A model generated the notes under the pieces. That model was not told the DNA's origin and ran no database searches. It saw only the letters and a program-made list of their open reading frames with translations. Below, in pieces: positions 23,615-30,911 of a DNA stretch of 64,000 bases. A program made the position numbers and the translations under genes. The stretch lies in NCBI RefSeq assembly GCF_017313105.1, contig NZ_JAFLND010000002.1, positions 310,001-374,000 on the forward strand, given 5' to 3'. Source of the stretch: [Muricauda] lutisoli (nom. illeg.) (lineage in GTDB: Bacteria > Bacteroidota > Bacteroidia > Flavobacteriales > Flavobacteriaceae). The stretch's first letter is position 1, and each line of letters begins with the position of its first letter.

Positions 23615-25726
23615 CTAAAAACTGTATTGTATAAATGCCGATAGATTTCTTCCTGGATCGTTAATGGGCACTCTACCATAATCCGCTTGGTTCACAAAAG
23701 AAAAATTCAAGTGGTTGTTGTAGGTCACATCAAAAATATTGGATGCCGCAACACCAAGCGTCAAATGTTCAAAGGGCTTTGCTCCAAAACGCAAATCCAT
23801 TACCCCATAGCCATCCGTTGTTTGTTCCCCAAAAGAAAGCGCAATATCCGATTGTTCAGAGGTAATGGTGTAGGTAGCTCTGGCCCATATTTTCTCTTTT
23901 TCAAAACTGAGGTTAAAACGCGTTACCAAAGGAGGGGTCAAAGGAAGGGATTCATCTAAATCCTGATTTTTTGCATACACATAGGACAACTCTGTTTTAA
24001 AGGCAAAATCTTCCAAAAAGGCCAATTCCCCGAATACTTCAAAACCAGTTTTGTAGGCTTCATTTAGGTTTGTGAACCTTTTTACATCGGTAGGTTCGGC
24101 CATGGGCATGTACTTTTTATCCAATGACGGATCTATCACGGCAACAATGTAATTGTCGTAAATGGAATAATAAATCGATGCTCCATAATCCAGTCCGTTG
24201 ATTGCATAGCCATCAAAATCCACGTTTGCCTTTACCCCCAACTCAAATTGATTGTTCACTTCGGCATCCAAATAAGGGTTGCCCACATATTCGTAGGGGT
24301 CCTGACCCACTGTAAAATGGTTAATGAATCTTTCTATCATGTTGGCAGATCGCACACCTCTACCATAAGCCAATTCAAACAAAAGATTGGATGAAGCCAT
24401 ATATTTTATGGATGCCGTTGTACTAAAATTGTGCTCTGTACGATTATCCAAATCGGGATATTCGGCCACAAAATCATCGGCTGGCGCATCAATTTTTGAA
24501 TGTACCAGATCGTACCTTGCACCCACGTTCAACAAAAACTTTTGCGATAAGGGGTATTTACCCTCCACAAATGCTCCATAATCATCAATTTGGGAATCTT
24601 GCCATACCTCATCCACAAATTCCATTGGGGCAGGCAATAGATCACCGTTCATGTTTCTTTTTACCAGACGTGTTCTATTTCCCGTTCTTCCCACCAAAAA
24701 TGCATCAATCCCAGTATAGAGTTTTAAATCTTCAATAGGTCTCCACTCGAGTTCGACCCTACCACCAACAGTAAGGGCATCAACTTCTGATACCGCCTCT
24801 GTCATCATAAAAGACGGTCTTAGTTCATTCGTCATTACATGGTCTACCTTGGAACGATAAACCTTTGCGCTCAAGGTTTTTAATCCATCAGAAATATTAT
24901 CCAGCTTATAATCGACAGAAAGTACGTTACTGTTATCTTCCTCTGTATCCATGGGCAAACCAGCATGCAGTACATCACGACCAAAAGATTGCCTAAACCC
25001 TATCTGGATTCTTTGGTTATCTGTTGGATCATATCCTAACCGAACCCCATAATCGGTGCTTTTAAACGATGACGGTACCTCGTTTCCATCACCATCTTCG
25101 TAGTTGCCAAAATCCCGGAATCCGAAATTGAGATTGGCATCAAAATCTTCACCAACATATGTAAGGTTGGCAAAACTGGTAATGGCATTACCGTTGTTCT
25201 CACCGCCAAAGTTGACTTTGCCATGATACCCCTTTTCTTGTTTCTCCACTTCTTGGGTCACCAAATTCACAATGCCACCAAAGGTGGGCCCATATCTAAA
25301 GGTATATGGCCCTTTAACTACTTCTACCCGTTCTATCTCCTCGGGGGTCACATGGGTGGTTATGGGGTCCATACGGTTGGGGCATGCATGCATTACTTTG
25401 GTTCCTCCATTGAACTGGACATTTAACTGTTCATATTGCGAAGCGCGGAACGAAGGGTCCATGGCGTAGTTGCCCCGTTTGATCAGGTTAAAGCCATTAA
25501 TGTCCTTAAAAAGGTCGGCTACATTTTTGGATTGAACGATTTTCTTCTCCGGTTCACTTTTAAAAGTGGAAAAAACCGGGTCCGATTTACTTTTCCCTTC
25601 CACCAGTACCCCATCCAATTGTACCGGTTTTTTTGATAGGGAATCTTGCGCATTCGAAACCTGCGCGAAGGACACAGTGGTCCCAAAAAGCAAAACACAA
25701 AGTTTTGCCATTGCACTTTTATTCAT
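23615..25726 (-). CDS. OprC/NosA-like TonB-dependent copper receptor
   Basis: This 703-residue outer-membrane receptor has a signal peptide, a plug (about 60-160) and a barrel ending LSAFIQYSF. It contains the copper-site elements known from OprC: CxxxM as Cys115-Met119 in HACPNRMDP within the plug, and HxM as His296-Met298 in KVDHVMTNEL in the barrel. OprC-type receptors import copper; the related NosA is needed to supply nitrous oxide reductase. The motif match is seen directly; copper specificity follows from the family. The next upstream gene encodes a small Cys-motif protein, and a Crp/Fnr-type box lies before that gene. Confidence 0.9.
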   Translation of the reverse strand: MNKSAMAKLCVLLFGTTVSFAQVSNAQDSLSKKPVQLDGVLVEGKSKSDPVFSTFKSEPEKKIVQSKNVADLFKDINGFNLIKRGNYAMDPSFRASQYEQLNVQFNGGTKVMHACPNRMDPITTHVTPEEIERVEVVKGPYTFRYGPTFGGIVNLVTQEVEKQEKGYHGKVNFGGENNGNAITSFANLTYVGEDFDANLNFGFRDFGNYEDGDGNEVPSSFKSTDYGVRLGYDPTDNQRIQIGFRQSFGRDVLHAGLPMDTEEDNSNVLSVDYKLDNISDGLKTLSAKVYRSKVDHVMTNELRPSFMMTEAVSEVDALTVGGRVELEWRPIEDLKLYTGIDAFLVGRTGNRTRLVKRNMNGDLLPAPMEFVDEVWQDSQIDDYGAFVEGKYPLSQKFLLNVGARYDLVHSKIDAPADDFVAEYPDLDNRTEHNFSTTASIKYMASSNLLFELAYGRGVRSANMIERFINHFTVGQDPYEYVGNPYLDAEVNNQFELGVKANVDFDGYAINGLDYGASIYYSIYDNYIVAVIDPSLDKKYMPMAEPTDVKRFTNLNEAYKTGFEVFGELAFLEDFAFKTELSYVYAKNQDLDESLPLTPPLVTRFNLSFEKEKIWARATYTITSEQSDIALSFGEQTTDGYGVMDLRFGAKPFEHLTLGVAASNIFDVTYNNHLNFSFVNQADYGRVPINDPGRNLSAFIQYSF

Positions 25727-25788
25727 TTTTGATGTTATGTTTAAGATTATACTTTAGGCCATGGGTATTGGCCGCTTTCGTGTCAATC

Positions 25789-26178
25789 TTAAATCATCGG
25801 AGGTTTGATAAGGGTATTGCTAAAGCTATAGGAATAAGAGTCTTTATAGTAGAAAGTATTGGCAGTTGCCCCAGTATCCTTGGGCAGGTTATAATCGGGC
25901 AAATCCATGAAAAACACCAACACCTCTTCCCAGCCTATCACGGGTATTGGCTCATCGTCCTCCTCTTGTGCACGGAGCATTTGCATTAACATACACTTAC
26001 CATTACAATTTAGCTCAGGTTTGTCCTTGTTTTCGCAAAGTTGTTCTATAAACCCCTCCCTATCCAAACTGTAATATACATACATAGACGAAAAACGGAG
26101 ATTGCTCACCAGTATCAAAATGATGAACAACAAAGAAAATCCTATTTGTCTATGTAAAGTATTTGAAAGGTTTTTCAA
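25789..26178 (-). CDS. Small membrane-anchored protein with a CxGKC metal-like motif
   Basis: This 129-residue protein has an N-terminal hydrophobic helix (about 11-26) and a cysteine cluster near residues 47-62: LCENKDKPELNCNGKCMLMQM. The CNGKCMLMQM stretch with Cys and Met resembles copper-binding motifs. Similar small proteins sit next to copper receptors in Bacteroidota, as far as I recall. It lies 62 bases upstream of the OprC-like receptor on the same strand and is probably its operon partner. A role in copper handling is inferred from motif and context. The C-terminal third is low in recognisable features. Confidence 0.75.
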   Translation of the reverse strand: MKNLSNTLHRQIGFSLLFIILILVSNLRFSSMYVYYSLDREGFIEQLCENKDKPELNCNGKCMLMQMLRAQEEDDEPIPVIGWEEVLVFFMDLPDYNLPKDTGATANTFYYKDSYSYSFSNTLIKPPMI

Positions 26179-26209
26179 TGTAATACTACTTCTAAATTAA
26201 ATCAACCAT

Positions 26210-26217
26210 CAAATTTA
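26210..26217 (-). promoter_or_regulatory. -7 element of the copper receptor operon
   Basis: TAAATTTG on the minus strand matches TAnnTTTG. Transcription would start near 26203, 25 bases before the small Cys-motif gene. Confidence 0.55.
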
Positions 26218-26238
26218 AGGCAGCCAAAATTATTGCTT

Positions 26239-26254
26239 TGTGACCAAAGTCACT
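26239..26254. promoter_or_regulatory. Crp/Fnr-type operator
   Basis: TGTGA-CCAAAG-TCACT fits the Crp/Fnr family dyad TGTGA-N6-TCACA with one mismatch. Its centre is about 43 bases upstream of the predicted start of the copper receptor operon, the position of a class II activator site. The regulator itself is not in the window. Confidence 0.5.
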
Positions 26255-26315
26255 TAAAAACCTTCCCTATCGCAATATATTTGACTTTCCATTAATACTT
26301 ATTAAAGTTCCATTA

Positions 26316-26347
26316 TTGTTCAACTAAACTTTTCCTGTTTATTTTTG
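26316..26347 (+). promoter_or_regulatory. Promoter of the lipoprotein gene at 26365
   Basis: TTG (26316-26318) and TATTTTTG (26340-26347) are separated by 21 bases, within the accepted range for Bacteroidota promoters. Confidence 0.6.
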
Positions 26348-26364
26348 TTTTCAAATTAATGATC

Positions 26365-26811
26365 ATGCGAAAAATATTTTCCATATTACTTTGTACGGTT
26401 TTGTTCCTAAGTTTTTCTTGTAAACAGAAACAAGTGGACAAAGCAACCTCTACAGAATCCACTGCCCAAATGGATAAAGTCATGGCAATTCATGACGAGG
26501 TGATGCCCAAAATGGGCACTATCGGTAAATTGGTGGGAGAACTAAAGCCTAAGGTAGATTCCACAGAAATGGGACGGCAATATGAAGTGGCGATGAAAGA
26601 TCTACAGGACGCCAACACAGCGATGATGGATTGGATGAAAGACTTTGGAGACCGATTCAATCACGAAGAAATTTTGGAAGGTAAAGCACTTTCCGAAGAA
26701 AAACAGCAGTGGCTGGACGAAGAGGAAGAGAAAGTGAAAGTGGTGAAGGAAAAAATCAATGGCAGTATTGCACGTGCCGAGGCACTGCTTGCCAAGGACA
26801 CTGTACAATAA
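26365..26811 (+). CDS. Helical lipoprotein of unknown function
   Basis: From ATG 26365 this is a 148-residue lipoprotein: signal MRKIFSILLCTVLFLSFSC with the lipobox Cys at 19. The mature part is strongly helical and charged, with MDKVMAIHDEVMPKMGTIGK, many Met residues, and a Glu/Lys-rich coiled-coil-like end (EEKQQWLDEEEEKVKVVKEKIN). Related flavobacterial proteins are sometimes labelled viral A-type inclusion protein, a meaningless name based on coiled coils. It is divergent from the copper operon, and the Met/His-rich start of the mature region might bind metal, but this is speculation. ATG 26359 is an alternative start. Confidence 0.75.
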   Translation: MRKIFSILLCTVLFLSFSCKQKQVDKATSTESTAQMDKVMAIHDEVMPKMGTIGKLVGELKPKVDSTEMGRQYEVAMKDLQDANTAMMDWMKDFGDRFNHEEILEGKALSEEKQQWLDEEEEKVKVVKEKINGSIARAEALLAKDTVQ

Positions 26812-27369
26812 TTACTTTTTCCATCGTAAACTTTCCATAATTCTTCTAATATCGTTCTGCAAGTACATGGCCGCAGGAAGAATGGAATCGTAATTGGGTT
26901 TAGCATAGAAATATAAAGAACCCGTCACAAAGTGATCAATGCTATCGGTTACATAAAATTGCGATTGTGATGCTGCATTTCCGCTAACTTCGTAGAACAT
27001 TCCGTAAACACCGTCTTCTTTATTAATAAAAGGCTGCTCCACAATATTATCGGCTTTCACCACATGTTCGTAGGATAGTTTTTGGGCATCCACTAGCAGT
27101 GTGTCCAAATTACCTTGGACAGGTTTGTAGGTAAGGTATATGGAACCGTTCATCATCGGGTAATCCAATACCATGGAACAATCGTTGTTTTCTTTGATAT
27201 TGGATAGTGTGTTCTTGTCAAAAGTATACACGCAGTCTGCCCCGGATTGCACGTACTCCGCTGTAGGATAATCCAATCGCAGCATGGCCTTGGGCTTGGG
27301 CAAAACTTCATCTTTACAGCTTACTAAAACTACCGCTACAGCTACAAAAAATACAATCCTATGCTTCAT
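26812..27369 (-). CDS. gldD: Gliding motility lipoprotein GldD
   Basis: This 185-residue lipoprotein (signal ending VVLVSC, Cys18) matches GldD, which is required for flavobacterial gliding and for the type IX secretion-associated machinery. Recognisable parts are LPKPKAMLRLDYPTAEY after the lipid anchor, VLDYPMMNGSIYLTYKPVQ, and the C-terminal DSILPAAMYLQNDIRRIMESL. It overlaps gldE by 11 bases, the standard arrangement, and the two are coupled. Its stop abuts the convergent lipoprotein gene with no gap. Confidence 0.95.
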   Translation of the reverse strand: MKHRIVFFVAVAVVLVSCKDEVLPKPKAMLRLDYPTAEYVQSGADCVYTFDKNTLSNIKENNDCSMVLDYPMMNGSIYLTYKPVQGNLDTLLVDAQKLSYEHVVKADNIVEQPFINKEDGVYGMFYEVSGNAASQSQFYVTDSIDHFVTGSLYFYAKPNYDSILPAAMYLQNDIRRIMESLRWKK

Positions 27370-28669
27370 GGGGCAATGTTACTTTTATGCGTTTCAATCT
27401 TTTCTTATCCATGCTTTCCACAATAAATTGGTAGTCCTTGAACAATACTTTCTCTCCTATTTTTGGAAAACTGCCTGAAATTTCCAGAACAAATCCCGCA
27501 ATGGTCTCCGATTCTCCTTTTTGGCTTTCAAACTCGTCCTCTTGTTCAATCTTCACCACACGATAGAAATCCTTTAGCGCGGTTTTACCGTCAAATACAT
27601 AATTGTGGTCGTCCAATTTGGAGAAGACCAGGTCTTCGTCGTCAAACTCATCACTAATATCACCAACAATTTCTTCTATAATGTCTTCTAAAGTGACTAT
27701 TCCCGAGGTACCTCCGTACTCATCCACAACAACGGCCAGGTGATTCTTCTTGTCCTGAAACTCCAACAGCAAATCATCCAACTTCTTGTTTTCCGGCACA
27801 AAGTAAGGCTCACGGATGAGCGACATCCAATTAAAACTCTTTCTGTCTATATAAGGTAAAAGGTCTTTCACGTAGAGAACGCCCAAAACGTTGTCCATAT
27901 TTTCAGAAAAAACAGGAATTCGGGAATATCCATTCTTTTTTATGTCCTGCAACACCTCTGGGAACTTCATTTTTTCGTTTACCGCGAAAATATCTATCCG
28001 GGGCCGCATCACTTGTTTGGTATCCGTGTTTCCAAAGGTTACGATACCTTCTAGAATTTTTTGTTCTTCCTTGGTGGTATCCCCTTCAGAGGCCAGTTCA
28101 AGAGCTTGTGAAAGGTGGTTTATGCTCAAGTTGGATTTTTTCTTCCCCAATTTATCCTCCATAAAAAGCGTTACGGCACGCATCGGCGAACTTAAAGGGG
28201 AAAACAAATAGTTCAATGCTTTTAGTGGAACTGCCATAAAATGCGAAAACTGTACTCGGTTGCGATTGGCGTATATCTTGGGCAAAATTTCCCCGAACAT
28301 CAAGATCAAAAAGGTGGCGACCACTACTTCCAATAAAAAGCGGAAAGTTCCATCGACCCCTTCAAAAATGGTATTGCCGATTGAACTGAACAAAAGCACG
28401 ATTCCAATATTGATGGCGTTGTTCGTAATTAGAATGGTTGCCAGCAATTTCTGGGGCTTATCCAGTAATTCCACAATCAACTTGCTACGCGAAGAATTGT
28501 TCTCGTTCATTTCGTTCACGTCGGTCTGTGAAAGGCCAAAAAGAGCCACTTCTGCAGCTGAAATCAGTGCAGAGCAAGCCAGAAGAAGCACTAGCACAAC
28601 AATTTTTAAAGTGAAGATTCCACTAAAAGTGGTAAGATAAAATACCAAACAATGGGGCTCGGGATCCAA
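27359..28669 (-). CDS. gldE: Gliding motility-associated transmembrane protein GldE
   Basis: This 436-residue protein has a CNNM/DUF21 transmembrane part (about 20-190, CSALISAAEVALFGLSQTD), two CBS domains (about 210-330, TDTKQVMRPRIDIFAV and VVDEYGGTSGIVTLEDIIEEIVGDI) and a CorC/HlyC C-terminal domain. GldE acts with GldD in gliding. The frame starts at a TTG encoding the family-like front (M)DPEPH; no ATG is available nearby. It overlaps gldD by 11 bases and lies 28 bases after ssb. Confidence 0.94.
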   Translation of the reverse strand: MDPEPHCLVFYLTTFSGIFTLKIVVLVLLLACSALISAAEVALFGLSQTDVNEMNENNSSRSKLIVELLDKPQKLLATILITNNAINIGIVLLFSSIGNTIFEGVDGTFRFLLEVVVATFLILMFGEILPKIYANRNRVQFSHFMAVPLKALNYLFSPLSSPMRAVTLFMEDKLGKKKSNLSINHLSQALELASEGDTTKEEQKILEGIVTFGNTDTKQVMRPRIDIFAVNEKMKFPEVLQDIKKNGYSRIPVFSENMDNVLGVLYVKDLLPYIDRKSFNWMSLIREPYFVPENKKLDDLLLEFQDKKNHLAVVVDEYGGTSGIVTLEDIIEEIVGDISDEFDDEDLVFSKLDDHNYVFDGKTALKDFYRVVKIEQEDEFESQKGESETIAGFVLEISGSFPKIGEKVLFKDYQFIVESMDKKRLKRIKVTLPHEA

Positions 28670-28697
28670 TTTAATATTGCTTTTTTAGTCTTTTTAT

Positions 28698-29162
28698 TTA
28701 GAATGGTAGGTCGTCATCCTCTTCCTCCGAATTATCGGTAGGAGCTGCGGGGCTCTCGGCCTTGGGTGGTTCTTGGTAATTGGCGGGCGATGACCCCGAC
28801 GATTGCGCATTAGCCATACTTTCCTTCTTGGTCGTCAAAAAGGTAAAATCCTGCACGTGCACTTCGGTGGTATACCGCATATTGCCATCCTCACCTTGCC
28901 ATTGCCTGTTTTTTAAACGGCCCTCCACATAAACCTTATCTCCTTTACTGAGGTATTTTTCACAAATTTCAGCGGCCTTGTTTCGCACTACAATATTGTG
29001 CCAATCCGTATTGGTCACCCTTTCACCCGTTTGCCTGTTGGTATAGGTCTCATTGGTTGCCAAAGGGAATCTACCGATACAATTACCGCCCTCAAAATAG
29101 TGCATTTTCACTTCGTCTCCCAAATGCCCGATCAGCATTACCTTGTTCAATGTTCCGCTCAT
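28698..29162 (-). CDS. ssb: Single-stranded DNA-binding protein
   Basis: This 154-residue SSB has the OB fold in residues 1-110 (LNKVMLIGHLGDEVKMHYFEGG, NTDWHNIVVRNKAAEICEKYL, GDKVYVEGRLKNRQWQ), a Pro/Ser-rich linker and the acidic tip EEEDDDLPF that recruits repair and replication proteins. It sits between mutY and gldE, a common flavobacterial order (mutY-ssb-gldE-gldD). The DUF3127 protein at 2966 has nearly the same tip. Confidence 0.96.
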   Translation of the reverse strand: MSGTLNKVMLIGHLGDEVKMHYFEGGNCIGRFPLATNETYTNRQTGERVTNTDWHNIVVRNKAAEICEKYLSKGDKVYVEGRLKNRQWQGEDGNMRYTTEVHVQDFTFLTTKKESMANAQSSGSSPANYQEPPKAESPAAPTDNSEEEDDDLPF

Positions 29163-29186
29163 ATCTCTCTTAATTAATCAAAAGTA

Positions 29187-30224
29187 CTAAATTTTCAATG
29201 TCCTGATAAAATCTGCTATCAAAACTGGTACGGGAAAACCACCGATTTCTTTCCATGGTATTCCTTTTTCCAATATATCAGAAGTTTTTAGGATCCAAAA
29301 TTGTGTGTGCAAATGTTGGTGCGACAGTTTGTGCACAATGGGTTCATTATTATATAATGACATGGACTCTGTTTTGGGAACAACATCTTTTTTCTGGATC
29401 AAGTGCCCCAATTCTTCGACCTGAAGCTTCTTTTCCGACTCAATAAGTGGAAACTGATATAAATTCCGCCAAATGCCTTTGCCCGTTCGCTGTTCCAAAA
29501 CGGTATTGCCATCATCGTCCAGCAATACTATATAATTAAAGTATCGGTTCCGCACCTTGGTCTTGTTCAATTTTACAGGAAGTCGGTCTACCTTGTTCTC
29601 TTGTAGCGCCACACAACTTTCTTGGAGCGGGCATAACAAACAATATGGTTTTTTAGGTGCACATTGCACAGCCCCGAACTCCATTATTCCCTGATTGTAG
29701 TCTCTAATGTTCGCAGGATCCATCACTTCGCGGGCAAGTTCCTTAAAATATTTGATGCCCTGAGTGCTATTGATAGGTGTATCGACCCCAAAATAACGCG
29801 ACAAAACACGATATACATTCCCGTCCACAACGGGTTCCGGAACATCAAAACAGAAAGATGCGATGGCACTTGCGGTATAATCGCCCACCCCTTTTAAGGT
29901 TTTAAGCTCTTTATATGTCTTTGGAAATTTCCCGTTGAAATCTTCCACCACCATTTTGGCCGTGGCGTGCAAATTGCGTGCTCGGGAATAATAGCCTAGT
30001 CCCTGCCACAACTTGAGCACTTGTTCCTCGGGCGCATCGGCCAAATCATAAACTGTGGGAAAAGCTTCCACAAACCTTAAATAATACGGCATTCCCTGGG
30101 CAACACGGGTCTGTTGCAGAATAATCTCCGACAGCCAAACTTTGTAGGGATCTCGTGTTTCCCTCCAGGGGAGTTTACGCTGATGTTCATGGTACCAATT
30201 CAGGATTTTAGGGGCAAAATTCAT
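29187..30224 (-). CDS. mutY: A/G-specific adenine glycosylase MutY
   Basis: MutY removes adenine mispaired with 8-oxoguanine. The 345-residue protein has the N-terminal catalytic part (NWYHEHQRKLPWRETRDPY, IILQQTRVAQ), the helix-hairpin-helix LKTLKGVGDYTASAIASF, the catalytic Asp in VVDGNVYRVLSRY, and the 4Fe-4S loop C-x6-C-x2-C-x5-C (CAPKKPYCLLCPLQESC). The C-terminal NUDIX-like domain recognises 8-oxoG. The next gene downstream is ssb, 24 bases away. Confidence 0.97.
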   Translation of the reverse strand: MNFAPKILNWYHEHQRKLPWRETRDPYKVWLSEIILQQTRVAQGMPYYLRFVEAFPTVYDLADAPEEQVLKLWQGLGYYSRARNLHATAKMVVEDFNGKFPKTYKELKTLKGVGDYTASAIASFCFDVPEPVVDGNVYRVLSRYFGVDTPINSTQGIKYFKELAREVMDPANIRDYNQGIMEFGAVQCAPKKPYCLLCPLQESCVALQENKVDRLPVKLNKTKVRNRYFNYIVLLDDDGNTVLEQRTGKGIWRNLYQFPLIESEKKLQVEELGHLIQKKDVVPKTESMSLYNNEPIVHKLSHQHLHTQFWILKTSDILEKGIPWKEIGGFPVPVLIADFIRTLKI

Positions 30225-30305
30225 TAAAGAAAGTAATAAAGGTCAAATGTATCAGTTTATATACTTAAAATTAAAGGGTTAAAGGGAAAGATTAATTATA
30301 ATGTT

Positions 30306-30313
30306 TATATTTG
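30306..30313 (+). promoter_or_regulatory. -7 element of the HU gene
   Basis: TATATTTG matches TAnnTTTG exactly, 36 bases before the HU start codon. Confidence 0.65.
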
Positions 30314-30348
30314 CAAGCCGAAAAAAATTAGAAAATTAATAAGACGAA

Positions 30349-30639
30349 ATGACGAAAGCAGATATTGTAACTAGGATCTCAGAAAAACTAGGTATCGAAA
30401 AAGGAGATGTGCAAGCGACAGTTGAATCCTTTATGGAAGAGGTGAAATCATCCTTGGAGAATGGTGATAATGTTTATTTAAGAGGTTTTGGTAGTTTTAT
30501 CATCAAGACCAGAGCGGAAAAAACAGGTAGAAACATCTCTAAGAACACTACCATCAAAATTCCTGCACACAATATTCCTGCATTTAAGCCAGCCAAAGTT
30601 TTTGTGGAAGGCGTAAAAACCAATGTACAAGTAAAATAA
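30349..30639 (+). CDS. HU/IHF-family DNA-bending protein
   Basis: This 96-residue nucleoid protein has the family layout: MTKADIVTRISEKLGIEKGDV, VKSSLENGDNVYLRGFGSF, and the DNA-binding arm with KTRAEKTGRNISKNTTIKIPAHNIPAFKPAK, where the intercalating proline segment is IPAHNIP. It bends and compacts DNA in the cytoplasm. It is divergent from mutY and 30 bases upstream of a 29-codon gene, and both are upstream of the RNase E/G gene. Confidence 0.95.
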   Translation: MTKADIVTRISEKLGIEKGDVQATVESFMEEVKSSLENGDNVYLRGFGSFIIKTRAEKTGRNISKNTTIKIPAHNIPAFKPAKVFVEGVKTNVQVK

Positions 30640-30669
30640 TATAATTAACAACACTAAAGCAAGAGCCAT

Positions 30670-30759
30670 ATGCCGAGTGGAAAGAAAAGAAAAAGACACA
30701 AGGTAGCTACGCACAAGCGCAAGAAGCGCAGAAGAGCTAACCGACACAAGAAAAAGTAG
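30670..30759 (+). CDS. 29-residue Lys/Arg/His-rich protein, possible ribosome component
   Basis: ATG 30670 opens a 29-codon frame beginning MPSGKKRKRHKVATHKRKK and ending RRANRHKKK. Nearly two thirds of residues are Lys, Arg or His. The composition is that of tiny ribosomal proteins such as bTHX, and I recall very similar small proteins at this position in other Bacteroidota. Assignment to a named ribosomal protein (for example bL38, described from Flavobacterium ribosomes) is a guess. The stop codon lies inside the stem of the following terminator, so the gene is the last in the HU transcript. Confidence 0.75.
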   Translation: MPSGKKRKRHKVATHKRKKRRRANRHKKK

Positions 30760-30777
30760 TTGTTTCAACTACTTTTT
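30751..30777 (+). terminator. Intrinsic terminator overlapping the stop of the 29-codon gene
   Basis: AAAAAGTAGTTG pairs perfectly with CAACTACTTTTT around a TTT loop. The left arm contains the last two lysine codons and the TAG stop of the small gene. Confidence 0.85.
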
Positions 30778-30793
30778 CGTTTTACCCTATTAC

Positions 30794-30896
30794 GTTCTTT
30801 GACATAGAGATTCAAGAAACGAATTTCAATCGGTTCGAAAAATAACCGATTCTATATATTGTTTAATCATTTATCCCAAAATTCATGTGGGATAAA
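30794..30896 (+). promoter_or_regulatory. Structured leader of the RNase E/G gene with a boxA-like motif
   Basis: The 135 bases between the terminator and the GTG start carry a boxA-like GTTCTTTGACAT (30794-30805), a hairpin AATCGGTT/AACCGATT (30828-30851) and a second hairpin TTTATCCCA/TGGGATAAA (30870-30896). The second ends 15 bases before the start codon. By analogy with the autoregulatory rne leader of enterobacteria they may let the RNase control its own mRNA. Confidence 0.45.
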
Positions 30897-30911
30897 TAAA
30901 AATCGATTCAG

